DNA from: Methylophaga muralis
GTDB lineage: Bacteria; Pseudomonadota; Gammaproteobacteria; Nitrosococcales; Methylophagaceae
Length of the DNA stretch: 64,000 nt
NCBI RefSeq assembly: GCF_001720165.1
Contig: NZ_MCRI01000003.1
Location: 1 to 64,000 of the forward strand
Direction of reading: 5' to 3'
This document shows positions 9,494-19,101 of the stretch, piece after piece. Below the pieces are notes generated by a model. It saw nothing but the letters and a program-made list of their open reading frames with translations, ran no database searches and was not told the origin of the DNA. A program made the translations under genes and the position numbers. Numbering within the stretch: the first letter of the stretch is position 1; the number at the start of each line of letters is the position of its first letter.

Positions 9494-10981
9494 TCAGTCT
9501 TCCAGGCGGTTCAGAATATATTGCATTAATAATGGCACTGGACGGCCGGTTGCACCTTTTTCTTTGCCACCATTCCACGCAGTACCGGCGATATCCAGAT
9601 GTGCCCATTTGAACTTCTCAGTGAAACGGGACAGAAAGCACGCTGCAGTAACACTGCCAGCTTCTTTGCCGCCAACATTGGCGATGTCGGCAAAGTTACT
9701 ATCGAGTTGTTTTTGATAGTCATCCCATAACGGTAATTGCCATGCGCGGTCAAAACTGTCATTGCCAGCTTTAAGCAGATCATCTGCCAGGTCTTGATTA
9801 TTGGCCATCAAACCCGTTGCATTGCTGCCTAAAGCAACAATAATTGCCCCGGTTAACGTGGCAATATCTATAACGGTGTCGGGATTAAAACGTTCACTGT
9901 AGGTTAGGGCATCACACAACAGTAAGCGACCTTCGGCATCAGTGTTGAGAATTTCAATAGTTTGACCAGACATGCTGGTAACCACATCGCCCGGCTTGTT
10001 GGCATCACCATCCGGCAGGTTTTCAGAGCTTGGAATAACCCCAATGACATTGATAGGTAGCTGTAATTCGGCAACCGCTTGGATGGTCCCTAATACACTG
10101 GCCGAACCGCACATATCGTATTTCATCTCATCCATGCCCGGGGCTGGTTTCAGGGAAATACCACCGGCATCAAAGGTCAGGCCTTTGCCGACCAATACGA
10201 TAGGTTTGCTGGTGCCACCACCACCGTAATTTAATGTGATCAATTTTGCTGGTTCACGGCTGCCGCGTGAAACGGACAGGAATGAACCCATGCCTAATTC
10301 AGCGATATCGCTTTCTTCAAGCACATCAACGACCAGATTGTCTAAATCTTTGCCCATTTTTATGGCTTGATCAGCAAGGTAAGTAGGGGTGCAAATATTA
10401 CCTGGCAAGTTGCCCAGTTCACGTGCCAGATTCATGCCCCTGCCAATTGCAGCGCCAGTTTTGCAGGCTTGCTCCAGTGAGTCGATATCAGCTTCGGTGG
10501 CCATAAAGCCGAACCTGGTCAGCGGTTTATCTACTGGTTTAAATTGGCTTTTGGTTTGGCTGTAGCGATATAGAGCTGTTTCGGTATTTATGATCGTTTG
10601 ACGAATTTTCCACGCTGTTGTGCGCTCTTTGACAGGTGTTTCGGCCAGGCAGCTAATGGCTTGAGTTGCTGCACTTTCGTTTAGCCATTTAGCCATTGTT
10701 ATGCAAGCTGTATTGAAGTCATTTTCCGTAGTCTTGTCATATTTACCGCAACCAACCAGCAGAACTCGTGGACTGGAAATGCCATCAATATCTTGTAACA
10801 GCATTGTCTGACCTGGCTTACCACTGATATCGCCGCGATCAATTACGCGTTGAATCAAACCATTACTTGCTGTGTTTAAGGTAGCCGCTGAGGGGCTGAG
10901 TTTGTTATCTTCAAATACGGCGACAGCAATACAGTCTATCGACTGGGTTGGTAAAACATCTTTGGTCACAAAATACTGCAT
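9494..10981 (-). CDS. pepA: Cytosol aminopeptidase (leucyl aminopeptidase A)
   Basis: This M17 metallopeptidase removes N-terminal residues from peptides and, in E. coli, also acts in DNA site-specific recombination and carAB control. The 495 residues match the family. The metal and active-site signature NTDAEGRLLLCDAL is present, as are GKGLTFDAGGISLKP and KYDMCGSASVLG. A good Shine-Dalgarno sequence (AGGAGA) precedes the ATG. It is divergent from lptF, with 86 bases between the two starts, and forms an operon with holC. Confidence 0.96.
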   Translation of the reverse strand: MQYFVTKDVLPTQSIDCIAVAVFEDNKLSPSAATLNTASNGLIQRVIDRGDISGKPGQTMLLQDIDGISSPRVLLVGCGKYDKTTENDFNTACITMAKWLNESAATQAISCLAETPVKERTTAWKIRQTIINTETALYRYSQTKSQFKPVDKPLTRFGFMATEADIDSLEQACKTGAAIGRGMNLARELGNLPGNICTPTYLADQAIKMGKDLDNLVVDVLEESDIAELGMGSFLSVSRGSREPAKLITLNYGGGGTSKPIVLVGKGLTFDAGGISLKPAPGMDEMKYDMCGSASVLGTIQAVAELQLPINVIGVIPSSENLPDGDANKPGDVVTSMSGQTIEILNTDAEGRLLLCDALTYSERFNPDTVIDIATLTGAIIVALGSNATGLMANNQDLADDLLKAGNDSFDRAWQLPLWDDYQKQLDSNFADIANVGGKEAGSVTAACFLSRFTEKFKWAHLDIAGTAWNGGKEKGATGRPVPLLMQYILNRLED

Positions 10982-11067
10982 GGATTTCTCCTGTTGATGT
11001 AGATGGTTTAGACTGCGCTTTTTATTGCAGTGAACTGACTGCCTATTCTAACGAAGACCACTGAATA

Positions 11068-12198
11068 ATGCCCGCCCTTAAACGATTATTTGTTGAGCGT
11101 TTCAGCCTGATAGACCGATATATGCTTCGAGAGTTTTTACTTTCTCTGACAGCGGTTATTGGTGTGTTATGGCTGATATACGTGGCGACCCGCTTTGCCC
11201 GCTACTTGGCTCAGGCCGCTGTTGGTAATTTGCCTGCTGAAGTCATCTTCAATTTACTGTGGCTCAATTCACTTGGCGCGTTATCTATATTGTTGCCGAT
11301 TGGCACATTTCTGGCGGTATTGCTGAGTTTGTCACGTATGAGCTCGGATAACGAATTAACCGTTATAGCGGCCTGCGGCATTGATGGTAACCGCATATTA
11401 CGAAATGTTGTCATATTCAGTGGTGCGATGGCGATTATTACGGGTGTTTTGGCATTATTAATTGTCCCCGATGTTTTGTCCGGTCGCTATGAAATCGAAC
11501 AGAAAGCCAAGGTAGCTGCCAATACCACCGGTTTGGTGGCCGGTAGTTTTAAAGAGAGCCAAAGCGGCGATTGGACCTTTTATTCTCAAAAACTCAGCGA
11601 TGATAAAATTCACATGGAGAATATCTTCATCGAGATTCATCGTGATGAGAAACCACTGATTTTCCGTGCTGAGCGCGGACGTTTTGATATCGAAACCGAC
11701 AGTGGTGACAAATTTCTGATCCTGGAAGACGGTTATCGTTATGAAGGCAATGCAGGCGATCTGGATTTTCGCATTGCCGAATATGCCACTCACAGCATGT
11801 TGATTGAACGTGGTGAATCAGTGCAGGTTCGTGAAAGGCATAAGTCTTTACCCACAGCCGAGCTTTGGGAACGCGGCGAACCACAGGATCTGGCTGAAAT
11901 TCAATGGCGGGTATCCACTGCGTTAATGACTGTTATCTTAAGTGTGATTGCGATTACGTTAGCGCATACCGGTCCAAGGCAAGGGCGTTATGCAGGCTTT
12001 TTTCCGGCAGTACTGGTCTATGTGATTTACAGCAATTTATTAGGCGTTACCCGAGCCTGGGTAGAGAAGGGCGATCTGGCCCCCTGGTTTGGCGCAATTT
12101 GGGTACATTTGTTGATGATCGGCATTATGCTGATATTACAAAACCGGCTAAAACTTAAACGACTCTGGCAACAACGTAAGCGACCTAAAACAGCATGA
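11068..12198 (+). CDS. lptF: LPS export permease LptF
   Basis: LptF is one of the two inner-membrane permease subunits of the LptB2FG transporter, which extracts LPS from the inner membrane and pushes it across the periplasmic bridge. The protein begins with the family pattern DRYMLREFLLSL and has about six membrane segments, three before and three after a large periplasmic beta-jellyroll domain (about residues 135-260). At 376 residues it is normal in length. Its TGA overlaps the lptG ATG (ATGA), so translation is probably coupled. The divergent pepA-lptFG arrangement is usual for the class. Confidence 0.93.
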   Translation: MPALKRLFVERFSLIDRYMLREFLLSLTAVIGVLWLIYVATRFARYLAQAAVGNLPAEVIFNLLWLNSLGALSILLPIGTFLAVLLSLSRMSSDNELTVIAACGIDGNRILRNVVIFSGAMAIITGVLALLIVPDVLSGRYEIEQKAKVAANTTGLVAGSFKESQSGDWTFYSQKLSDDKIHMENIFIEIHRDEKPLIFRAERGRFDIETDSGDKFLILEDGYRYEGNAGDLDFRIAEYATHSMLIERGESVQVRERHKSLPTAELWERGEPQDLAEIQWRVSTALMTVILSVIAITLAHTGPRQGRYAGFFPAVLVYVIYSNLLGVTRAWVEKGDLAPWFGAIWVHLLMIGIMLILQNRLKLKRLWQQRKRPKTA

Positions 12199-13256
12199 TT
12201 CTGCAACGCTATATCAGTAAAACCATATTAGGCAGTACCGCTTTAGTGCTGGTGGTATTGATGTCGCTGTATACCTTTATGGACTTTATCGCTGAATTGG
12301 ATGATCTCGGCAAAGGCGATTATCAGCTCAGTGATATTCTGGCTTACCTCGCTTTGTCGATGCCAAAACGGGTCTATGAATTACTGCCAGTTGCTGCATT
12401 GTTGGGTAGCGTAATCGGACTAGGTACGCTGGCATCTCAAAGCGAATTAGTGGCGATGCGAGCTGCAGGCGTATCGGTTAAAGATATTAACAAGGCCGTA
12501 TTGATTGTCGCCGGTATTTTAATGTTTATCGCTGTGGTGATTGGTGAATTTATCCGACCAATAACCGAACAGAAAGCCATGCAAATTCAGACGGCAGCAC
12601 AGACTGGCACTGAAGGCAGTCAGTCGCAGTATGGCTTCTGGACACGAGATGGCAACCACTTCAATCATATCCAGCGCATTCACCGTGATGGCAGGTTTGA
12701 AGGCATTAAAGTGTATGAATTCGACGATAAGCATCAATTACGCATCGTTACCCAAGCTAAAGAAGCACGCTATGAAAATAACGAGTGGCTGATGCTTGAT
12801 GTGGTGCAAAGCACTATAGATGAAAATGGTATAGAGGTCAGATCGATTGAGCGTGCCAAATGGCGATCCAAGCTCAATCCCGGCATGTTGAATGTGGTTG
12901 TAGTTCCGCCAGAGTTTTTACCGGTATGGAGCTTGATTGAATATGTTTCCTATCTGAAATCCAATCATCAGGCGGTCAGTCAATATCAATTGGCATTTTG
13001 GAGCAAAATCATGATGCCGCTCAGCTCAGCAGTGATGGTGTTTTTGGCCGTGCCATTTATCTTTGGCCCGTTACGATCAGCACCGGTTGGTGGACGAATT
13101 CTGGTGGGTGTTCTGGTTGGTATAGGCTTTCATTTGTTCAATCAAAGCTTCCAGCATATGGGATTGGTATTTGGTGTTTTGCCCTGGCTGGCCGCATCGT
13201 TTCCAACAATCATCTTTGCCGGTATCGGCATATTTATGTTGCGAAGGGTGCGCTAG
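12195..13256 (+). CDS. lptG: LPS export permease LptG
   Basis: LptG is the second permease subunit of LptB2FG. It starts with LQRYISKTILGSTALVLVVL and shows a first helix, a periplasmic domain (about residues 130-260) containing YGFWTRDGNHFNHI, and C-terminal helices including PVGGRILVGVLVGIGFHLFNQ. At 353 residues it is typical. The stop codon lies in the left arm of a hairpin that ends transcription from both directions. Confidence 0.94.
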   Translation: MILQRYISKTILGSTALVLVVLMSLYTFMDFIAELDDLGKGDYQLSDILAYLALSMPKRVYELLPVAALLGSVIGLGTLASQSELVAMRAAGVSVKDINKAVLIVAGILMFIAVVIGEFIRPITEQKAMQIQTAAQTGTEGSQSQYGFWTRDGNHFNHIQRIHRDGRFEGIKVYEFDDKHQLRIVTQAKEARYENNEWLMLDVVQSTIDENGIEVRSIERAKWRSKLNPGMLNVVVVPPEFLPVWSLIEYVSYLKSNHQAVSQYQLAFWSKIMMPLSSAVMVFLAVPFIFGPLRSAPVGGRILVGVLVGIGFHLFNQSFQHMGLVFGVLPWLAASFPTIIFAGIGIFMLRRVR

Positions 13257-13284
13257 GGTCTATTAAAGATAAATAGACCCTATT
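13254..13284. terminator. Bidirectional hairpin between lptG and a convergent gene
   Basis: AGGGTCTATT and AATAGACCCT form a ten-base-pair stem that includes the stop codons of lptG and of the convergent secreted-protein gene. Only short T tracts follow, so the strength is uncertain. Confidence 0.6.
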
Positions 13285-13858
13285 TCAGCGATATCTCGCG
13301 AATTTCTTCATTCAGATTATGTGTTTTAAGTAGTGCAGCGATTTGGTCACCATGTTCTTTGACCATGGCGTTTGCAGCTTTAAAAGCTTGTGGATCGTTT
13401 TCCCGAAAAGCGAGCATCAAATTCACCGATACATCGCGTAGCTCAGCAACAATAGTGCTTAACGCTTGTTCCGGACGATTTGCCAAGAATTTCTCGTTAG
13501 TCTTGGCAACCTGCTGACTCTCATCATTTAACGCGTCAAACGACGGTGTAAAGCCTCTCAGATGCCAGACATTAAAGCCTCGTGGGTCACGCTTTTGCTG
13601 GTATAGCTGAAAATATTTTCCGAGTAACTCAACCTGTTCGTAATAACGATGGCTCAACTTGCTTACGTAAGTAGGGAGATTAGCTTCGTTAAGCTCTGCA
13701 AACTCAGTGACAAAGGATTCCGTGTTTTCCTCATTTGCTTGCGCCACCGGAATAGACAACATCAAACAAAAGATGAATAAGCCCAACAACTGGTTGATAG
13801 CTTGTCTTGATGTAAGGGAAAGAAGAAAAGAATTTCCAGAGAAAAAATTGACTGTCAT
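13280..13858 (-). CDS. Secreted protein of unknown function
   Basis: I do not recognise this family. The precursor has an unusually long polar stretch, then a hydrophobic core (LLGLFIFCLMLSI) and a cleavage-like VAQA-NE, so export to the periplasm is likely. The mature part of about 150 residues is hydrophilic, mostly alpha-helical in composition and lacks Cys. It has aromatic-rich patches around YYEQVELLGKYFQLYQQ. I prefer the ATG at 13858, which has GGTGAG upstream; the frame could also begin at 13870. It is convergent to lptG and isolated from the tRNA genes upstream by a terminator. Confidence 0.7.
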   Translation of the reverse strand: MTVNFFSGNSFLLSLTSRQAINQLLGLFIFCLMLSIPVAQANEENTESFVTEFAELNEANLPTYVSKLSHRYYEQVELLGKYFQLYQQKRDPRGFNVWHLRGFTPSFDALNDESQQVAKTNEKFLANRPEQALSTIVAELRDVSVNLMLAFRENDPQAFKAANAMVKEHGDQIAALLKTHNLNEEIREISLK

Positions 13859-13940
13859 GTTGCTCACCATTGAAAAACTGCTGGCTGATTATCTGTGAGC
13901 GTAATAGGGAAGTAAAGCTAATGCGTAACGCCAAAAACAA

Positions 13941-13971
13941 AAAAGGCGGTGAGAAATCTCACCGCCTTTTT
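13941..13971 (-). terminator. Terminator of the tRNA-Ala/tRNA-Glu transcript
   Basis: AAGGCGGTGAG and CTCACCGCCTT form a strong stem with a four-base loop and T tracts on both sides. It lies 39 bases downstream of tRNA-Glu on the minus strand. Confidence 0.9.
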
Positions 13972-14009
13972 ATAACACCCAATAACACTCAGTTAATGGT
14001 TGCCTTATA

Positions 14010-14085
14010 TGGCGTCCCCAAGGGGATTCGAACCCCTGTTACCGCCGTGAAAGGGCAGTGTCCTAGGCCTCTAGACGATGGGGAC
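14010..14085 (-). tRNA. tRNA-Glu (anticodon TTC)
   Basis: The minus strand gives a complete cloverleaf of 76 bases with encoded CCA, the anticodon loop CTTTCAC, and GGTTCGAATCC in the T arm. It is nearly identical to enterobacterial tRNA-Glu. It is the second gene in a two-tRNA transcript. Confidence 0.97.
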
Positions 14086-14109
14086 CTAAAACTGTTTTCT
14101 TTCGTATCT

Positions 14110-14185
<76 letters not shown>

Positions 14186-14200
14186 CGAAAGGAAGCGCAT

Positions 14201-14229
14201 ACTATAGGGATTGAGATTTTCTGTGTCAA
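14201..14229 (-). promoter_or_regulatory. Sigma-70 promoter of the tRNA-Ala/tRNA-Glu operon
   Basis: On the minus strand a perfect TTGACA (14229-14224) is separated by exactly 17 bases from TATAGT (14206-14201). The GC-rich segment just downstream, GCGCTTCC, fits a stringently controlled stable-RNA promoter. Confidence 0.88.
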
Positions 14230-14464
14230 CAGAATATTTAAAAATAATTACACGTAGCCTGGTTGGTTACACGGGGAAATGAAGATATGTACCCATGCCT
14301 GTGATAGCTGAATAAAGCTAAGTTATTGATGAATGGTAAATATATCATTTTGAGGGTACTTAATTAGATAGGAGATTTGATGAAAGCATATTTCTGTGCG
14401 ATAAATTGGCAGTTATTTATCGAATGGAAATGGCCGATTTTTCGGTCATCAAGGCTGCCCGGGG
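14230..14464. other. Leader region of lptD, no gene seen
   Basis: Beyond the tRNA promoter this stretch holds no convincing reading frame or RNA gene. It probably contains the lptD promoter, but I see no clear -35/-10 pair. Confidence 0.5.
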
Positions 14465-16711
14465 ATGTTGATGCGCAAACTGATGATTTTATCTGCAGGT
14501 ATTGTTTCCTGTTTTGCTCCTCTTGTTTCTGCAGAGCCTTATCATGTGCCAAGTCATTGCCCTCGTCCTGATGCCAATTTTTTCCTCCCCGAAGATGCGC
14601 TTACTGAAGAAAGTGAAGTTGATGTTAAAGCCGATACTGCCCAATTAGTCGATTTAGGAACTTCTGTATTCACTGGTAAGGTGGATGTTCGACGCGGAGG
14701 TCAGCAATTAAATGCCAATCGCGCTACCTACAACCAATCAACAGGAAAAGTTACAGCACAGGGCGATGTGCGTTTACGCGATAGCGAGATGTCGATTTTC
14801 GGAGATCAGGCTGAATGGGATCTGAATGAAGATCGTGGCACGTTGATTGATGCCAAGTACCAAATGAAGCAGATGAATGCGCGAGGCGAAGCGACCCATG
14901 TGAATCGTCAAGGCACTCAATCAACGCATTTGAAAAATGCCATATATACAACGTGTATGGAAGACGACGATTTCTGGAAGCTAAGAGCCGGAGAAGTGGA
15001 TCTTGATCATGAAGAGGGCGTGGGTCGGGCTTACGATGTTGTGCTTCGCATGATGGATGTGCCAGTTTTTTATACACCCTATATCAGTTTTCCATTAAGC
15101 GATGAGCGTAAATCAGGCTTTTTAATTCCTTCGATTGGAAGCTCTAACGAAACTGGCTTTGATGTTAGTACGCCTTATTACTGGAATATTGCTCCGGAGA
15201 TGGACGCTACACTGACACCACGATATATGTCTGATCGAGGTTTGATGTTAATCGGTGAATATCGGTATTTGACTTCAAGTTCAGAAGGTTTAATTGATGC
15301 TGGGTTTCTCGGCAGTGACAGCCTGCGTCAAAATGGTGATGAAATTAATCCCAACTATAATGAGGACCGGAAACATTTCTCCTTTCAACAAGATGGAAGA
15401 TATGCCAACCGCTGGCGAACGAACGTAGACTATAACTACGTTTCTGATCGTGCCTATCTGGAAGATTTCAGTGGTAATTTAAGTTTAAGTAGTACAACCC
15501 ATCTAAATCGTTTATTAAATGTGAACTACTACGGGGATATATGGCGTTTTGGCGCCAGAGTACAAGGCTATCAAAGCCTTCTGCAAGAAGTAGAAGATCC
15601 TTATCAACGTTTACCTCAATTGACACTGAACGGTTTATTACCTGATCAAGCTTATGGATTGAGCTATGAGTTTAATTCCGAATTTACTGCTTTTGATCAC
15701 AATGATCTAGTTACTGGACAACGGTTGAACTTAGAACCAGGCGTCAGTTTACCAATGGGCACAGCAGGTTTTTTTGTCACGCCAAGAGTTGCCTTAAAAC
15801 AAAGCTACTATTCACTGGATAACATACGTGCGCAATCTCAATTTGATGAAAGCTCAATTAACCGGACCCTGCCGGTAGTGAGTCTGGATAGCGGTCTGAT
15901 TTTTGAAAGGCCAATGAGTTTTGCTGGTAACAAAATGATCCAGACATTAGAGCCAAGAGCTTTCTATCTTTATATTCCATACCGTAATCAGGATGACATT
16001 CCTTTATTCGATACTAATCTTCGCACCTTTGGTATGGGCAGTATGTTCAGCCATGACAGGTTTACAGGTCCAGATAGAATTGGTGATGCAAATCAAGTGA
16101 CCGTTGGCTTAACCAGCCGGTTTATTGACGAAGAAACTGGACGTGAAAAATTAAGAATGACATTGGGGCAAATCCAGTATTTTTCTGATCGGAAAGTGAA
16201 TTTAAGACCTGATGCCAGAGAAACTACATCGGATTCTGATTACATAGCTGAAGCCGTTGCCAGTATTACCGAAGAATGGGCCTTGGCAGGTCAAATTCAA
16301 TGGGATCCTGATAGTTCGCAATCTAATATGTCCTCTTTACAATTACGTTATCGTAGTGATGATGGCGGCGTATTTAACATTGCCCATCGTTATCGAAAAG
16401 ATGATGGAGAAAATCGCTTCCCTTTAGAGCAAGTTGATGTGTCGGGTAGTGTGCCGATTAACGATCAGTGGAGTCTTATCGGACGTTATTATCGTTCATT
16501 AATGGACAGTACCACGCTTGAGGCCTTGGCTGGTGTTGAATATCATAGCTGCTGCTGGGCGACACGAATGGTCTTCAGAGATTATATCAACGACATCAAT
16601 GCCGACAGCCGTAACAAAGCGATCTATTTCGAAATCGAGCTGAAAGGTTTGGGCCGTTTCGGTAAGAAATCAGAAAGTCTGTTGGAAAACAGCATTATGG
16701 GATATGAATAA
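14465..16711 (+). CDS. lptD: LPS-assembly outer membrane protein LptD
   Basis: LptD is the beta-barrel that, with LptE, inserts LPS into the outer leaflet. The signal peptide ends near VSA-EP (residue 23). An OstA-type jellyroll domain follows (about residues 45-200), then a large barrel. Cysteines at 32, about 164, and the adjacent pair 696-697 match the four that form the two essential disulfides. At 748 residues it is normal. The start may be 14465 or the next ATG at 14471. Downstream surA encodes the chaperone that helps fold LptD, the standard neighbour. Confidence 0.95.
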   Translation: MLMRKLMILSAGIVSCFAPLVSAEPYHVPSHCPRPDANFFLPEDALTEESEVDVKADTAQLVDLGTSVFTGKVDVRRGGQQLNANRATYNQSTGKVTAQGDVRLRDSEMSIFGDQAEWDLNEDRGTLIDAKYQMKQMNARGEATHVNRQGTQSTHLKNAIYTTCMEDDDFWKLRAGEVDLDHEEGVGRAYDVVLRMMDVPVFYTPYISFPLSDERKSGFLIPSIGSSNETGFDVSTPYYWNIAPEMDATLTPRYMSDRGLMLIGEYRYLTSSSEGLIDAGFLGSDSLRQNGDEINPNYNEDRKHFSFQQDGRYANRWRTNVDYNYVSDRAYLEDFSGNLSLSSTTHLNRLLNVNYYGDIWRFGARVQGYQSLLQEVEDPYQRLPQLTLNGLLPDQAYGLSYEFNSEFTAFDHNDLVTGQRLNLEPGVSLPMGTAGFFVTPRVALKQSYYSLDNIRAQSQFDESSINRTLPVVSLDSGLIFERPMSFAGNKMIQTLEPRAFYLYIPYRNQDDIPLFDTNLRTFGMGSMFSHDRFTGPDRIGDANQVTVGLTSRFIDEETGREKLRMTLGQIQYFSDRKVNLRPDARETTSDSDYIAEAVASITEEWALAGQIQWDPDSSQSNMSSLQLRYRSDDGGVFNIAHRYRKDDGENRFPLEQVDVSGSVPINDQWSLIGRYYRSLMDSTTLEALAGVEYHSCCWATRMVFRDYINDINADSRNKAIYFEIELKGLGRFGKKSESLLENSIMGYE

Positions 16712-16781
16712 AGTCACCATCAACACTCAACTTTCTAAGGGCTAACTTTGTCAATAATTCTGATAAATACTTGGTTGGCCG

Positions 16782-16811
16782 TTAGGTCATAATGTTTTGA
16801 ACCGCTATAAT
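16782..16811 (+). promoter_or_regulatory. Possible surA promoter
   Basis: A perfect TATAAT lies at 16806-16811, 33 bases before the surA ATG. The -35 region is poor (around TTAGGT), so an activator or only modest basal use is likely. Confidence 0.45.
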
Positions 16812-16844
16812 GTCGGCCATCAATTTACGGAGTTTGTATAGTTC

Positions 16845-18109
16845 ATGATTAAATATTTGCTTGTCGGCTTATTGCTGGCTAACAGCGGATGGGCCGCACC
16901 GCTTGATCGTATCGTCGCTGTCGTCAATAACGAAGTGGTTTTAGATAGTGAACTGGTCGAAATGGAGCAGACAGTTCGTCAACAACTTCGTCAACGTAAT
17001 GCCACTATTCCATCTTCAGAAATACTGCGTCGTCAGGTACTTGAGCGGATTATCATGCAAAGACTGCAAATCCAGCGGGCTGAGATGTCAGGTATACGAG
17101 TCACCGATGATGCGTTGAATGCTGCGATTAGACAAATCGCTGAAAGTAATAATCTAACGTTACGCCAATTCCGTGATGCCTTAGAAAGCGATGGTTATGA
17201 TTTTGCTGAATTTCGCGAAACTATCCGCGAAGAAATGGTCATTAATCGTTTACGCAAAGCTGAAGTTGAAGATTCAATTGTCGTTTCCGAACGTGAAGTA
17301 GATAACTTTTTAGCGACACAAAACTTGCAGGGTGATTCAGAGCAAGCTTTTAGATTGCTACATATCCTTGTTGCATTACCTGATGCACCAGCACCGGAAC
17401 AGGTTCAGGCAGCAGAGGAAAAACTAGCTGAAATTCAGGGTTTGCTGGATCAAGGTGGTGATTTTTCTGAAGTTGCAGCCGGTTATTCTGATGGTCAAAA
17501 TGCGCTAGAAGGAGGGGATTTAGGCTGGCGCAAGCAAGCTGAGTTACCTACTTTATTCGCTAGTGCAGTTCCTGCTTTAGCCGTTGGCGAAGTCAGTGAC
17601 GTTATTCGAAGTGGTAGTGGTTTTCATTTAGTTAAACTGGCTGAAAAACGTAGTGAAGAAACCCATTTGGTTAAACAGACTAAAGCACGTCATATTTTAA
17701 TTAATACCAATGAATTAGTGACTGACGAAGTCGCTCAGAACAGACTTAACCAATTACGTGAGCGAATCACTAATGGAGAAGACTTTGCTGAGCTCGCAAG
17801 AGCGCATTCTGAAGATACAGGTTCTGCCATTGATGGTGGTAGCCTAGGCTGGACAAGCCGGGTGTGATGGTGCCCGAGTTTGAAGAAGTCATGAACTCAT
17901 TGGGTGAAGGTGAAATGAGTGAAGTATTCCAAAGCCGTTTTGGTTGGCATCTGGTCAGAGTGGAAGAGCGTCGTGAACAAAATATGGCGGATGAGTTCAA
18001 TCGGAACAAAGCTCGTGAACAACTCAAGCAGCGTAAAATTGAAGAAGATCTTGAAAGCTGGTTAAGAGCTATGCGTGACGAAGCTTATATTGAGTATCGT
18101 GGACTTTGA
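16845..18109 (+). CDS. surA: Periplasmic chaperone and prolyl isomerase SurA, one-base frameshift
   Basis: SurA escorts outer-membrane proteins, including LptD, through the periplasm. The signal peptide ends at GWA-AP (residue 18). The SurA N-terminal helical domain follows (to about residue 150), then two parvulin domains beginning near ILVALP and ARHILINT. The frame breaks after GGSLGWTS at about 17858. Adding one C to the CC run at 17858-17859 restores PGVMVPEFEEVM and continues to the stop at 18109, giving 422 residues, the family length. Without the correction a 340-residue product lacking half of the second parvulin domain would result. Its stop overlaps the pdxA start. Confidence 0.93.
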
Positions 18110-19101
18110 GTAATGTTCGCCGGATAGCGCTGACCGCGGGAGAGCCAGCCGGAATCGGACCAGATTTATGCATAAAGTTAGCGCAAAGTGTTCAACCCAA
18201 TGAAATTGTTGTAATTGCTGACCCCATTCTTCTGCAGCAGCGAGCTGATGAATTAGGTTTACCAATAGCATTAATGCAGTTTGATCCCAATGTGCCAGCT
18301 GAACCTGGGGTCGCTGGGAGAATTGTCTATTTACCCTGTGAATTAGCTGAAAAAGTTGTCGCCGGGCAACTCAGCACCGCAAACGCGCCTTATGTTCTGA
18401 AAACTTTACAAACGGCACTAGATGGTTGTCTCACTAATACATTTGATGCTGTCGTAACTGCGCCAGTTCATAAAGGTGTGATTAACGACGCACAGGTTGC
18501 TTTCAGTGGGCATACTGAGTTTTTTGCCGATGGCGCCGGTGTCGAAAAGGTTGTGATGATGCTTGCAACTCCAGAGCTTCGCGTGGCATTAGCCACTACG
18601 CATTTACCACTGCGCGATGTTGCGGATGCCATTACCCAGGAAAGTCTGCTAAAGATTATGCAAATCCTGTCTGACAGTCTGCAGCATGATTTTGGATTAA
18701 AGCTGCCTCGTATAGCCGTTTGTGGATTAAATCCACATGCAGGTGAGGGAGGGCATTTGGGAACTGAAGAACAGTCGACTATTGAGCCCGCAATAAAATC
18801 TATGCAACAGCAAGGATATGACTTTACCGGACCTTGGCCCGCCGATACGATTTTTGTAAAGTCTCGCCTAGCCGATTATGACGCTGTTCTGGCGATGTAT
18901 CATGATCAAGGTTTACCTGTATTAAAACATCAAGGTTTTGGTGACGCTGTTAATATCACACTTGGACTGCCATTTATACGCACCTCGGTGGATCACGGAA
19001 CGGCATTGGATCTTGCCGGCACGGGCAAAGCCAGTTCAACGAGTTTACAAGCCGCAATCAATATGGCAGCAACCATGTCATCAAATAAAAGTATGCTATG
19101 A
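18106..19101 (+). CDS. pdxA: 4-hydroxythreonine-4-phosphate dehydrogenase
   Basis: PdxA oxidises 4-phosphohydroxythreonine in the DXP-dependent route to pyridoxal phosphate. Motifs include TAGEPAGIGPDL at the N-terminus, TAPVHKGVIN, FSGHTEF, the metal ligand region GLNPHAGEGG, and AMYHDQGLPVLK. The start is a TTG that overlaps the surA TGA (TTGA); no ATG lies nearby. The 331 residues are normal. It is followed by rsmA with an ATGA overlap, the usual surA-pdxA-rsmA operon. Confidence 0.95.
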   Translation: MSNVRRIALTAGEPAGIGPDLCIKLAQSVQPNEIVVIADPILLQQRADELGLPIALMQFDPNVPAEPGVAGRIVYLPCELAEKVVAGQLSTANAPYVLKTLQTALDGCLTNTFDAVVTAPVHKGVINDAQVAFSGHTEFFADGAGVEKVVMMLATPELRVALATTHLPLRDVADAITQESLLKIMQILSDSLQHDFGLKLPRIAVCGLNPHAGEGGHLGTEEQSTIEPAIKSMQQQGYDFTGPWPADTIFVKSRLADYDAVLAMYHDQGLPVLKHQGFGDAVNITLGLPFIRTSVDHGTALDLAGTGKASSTSLQAAINMAATMSSNKSML

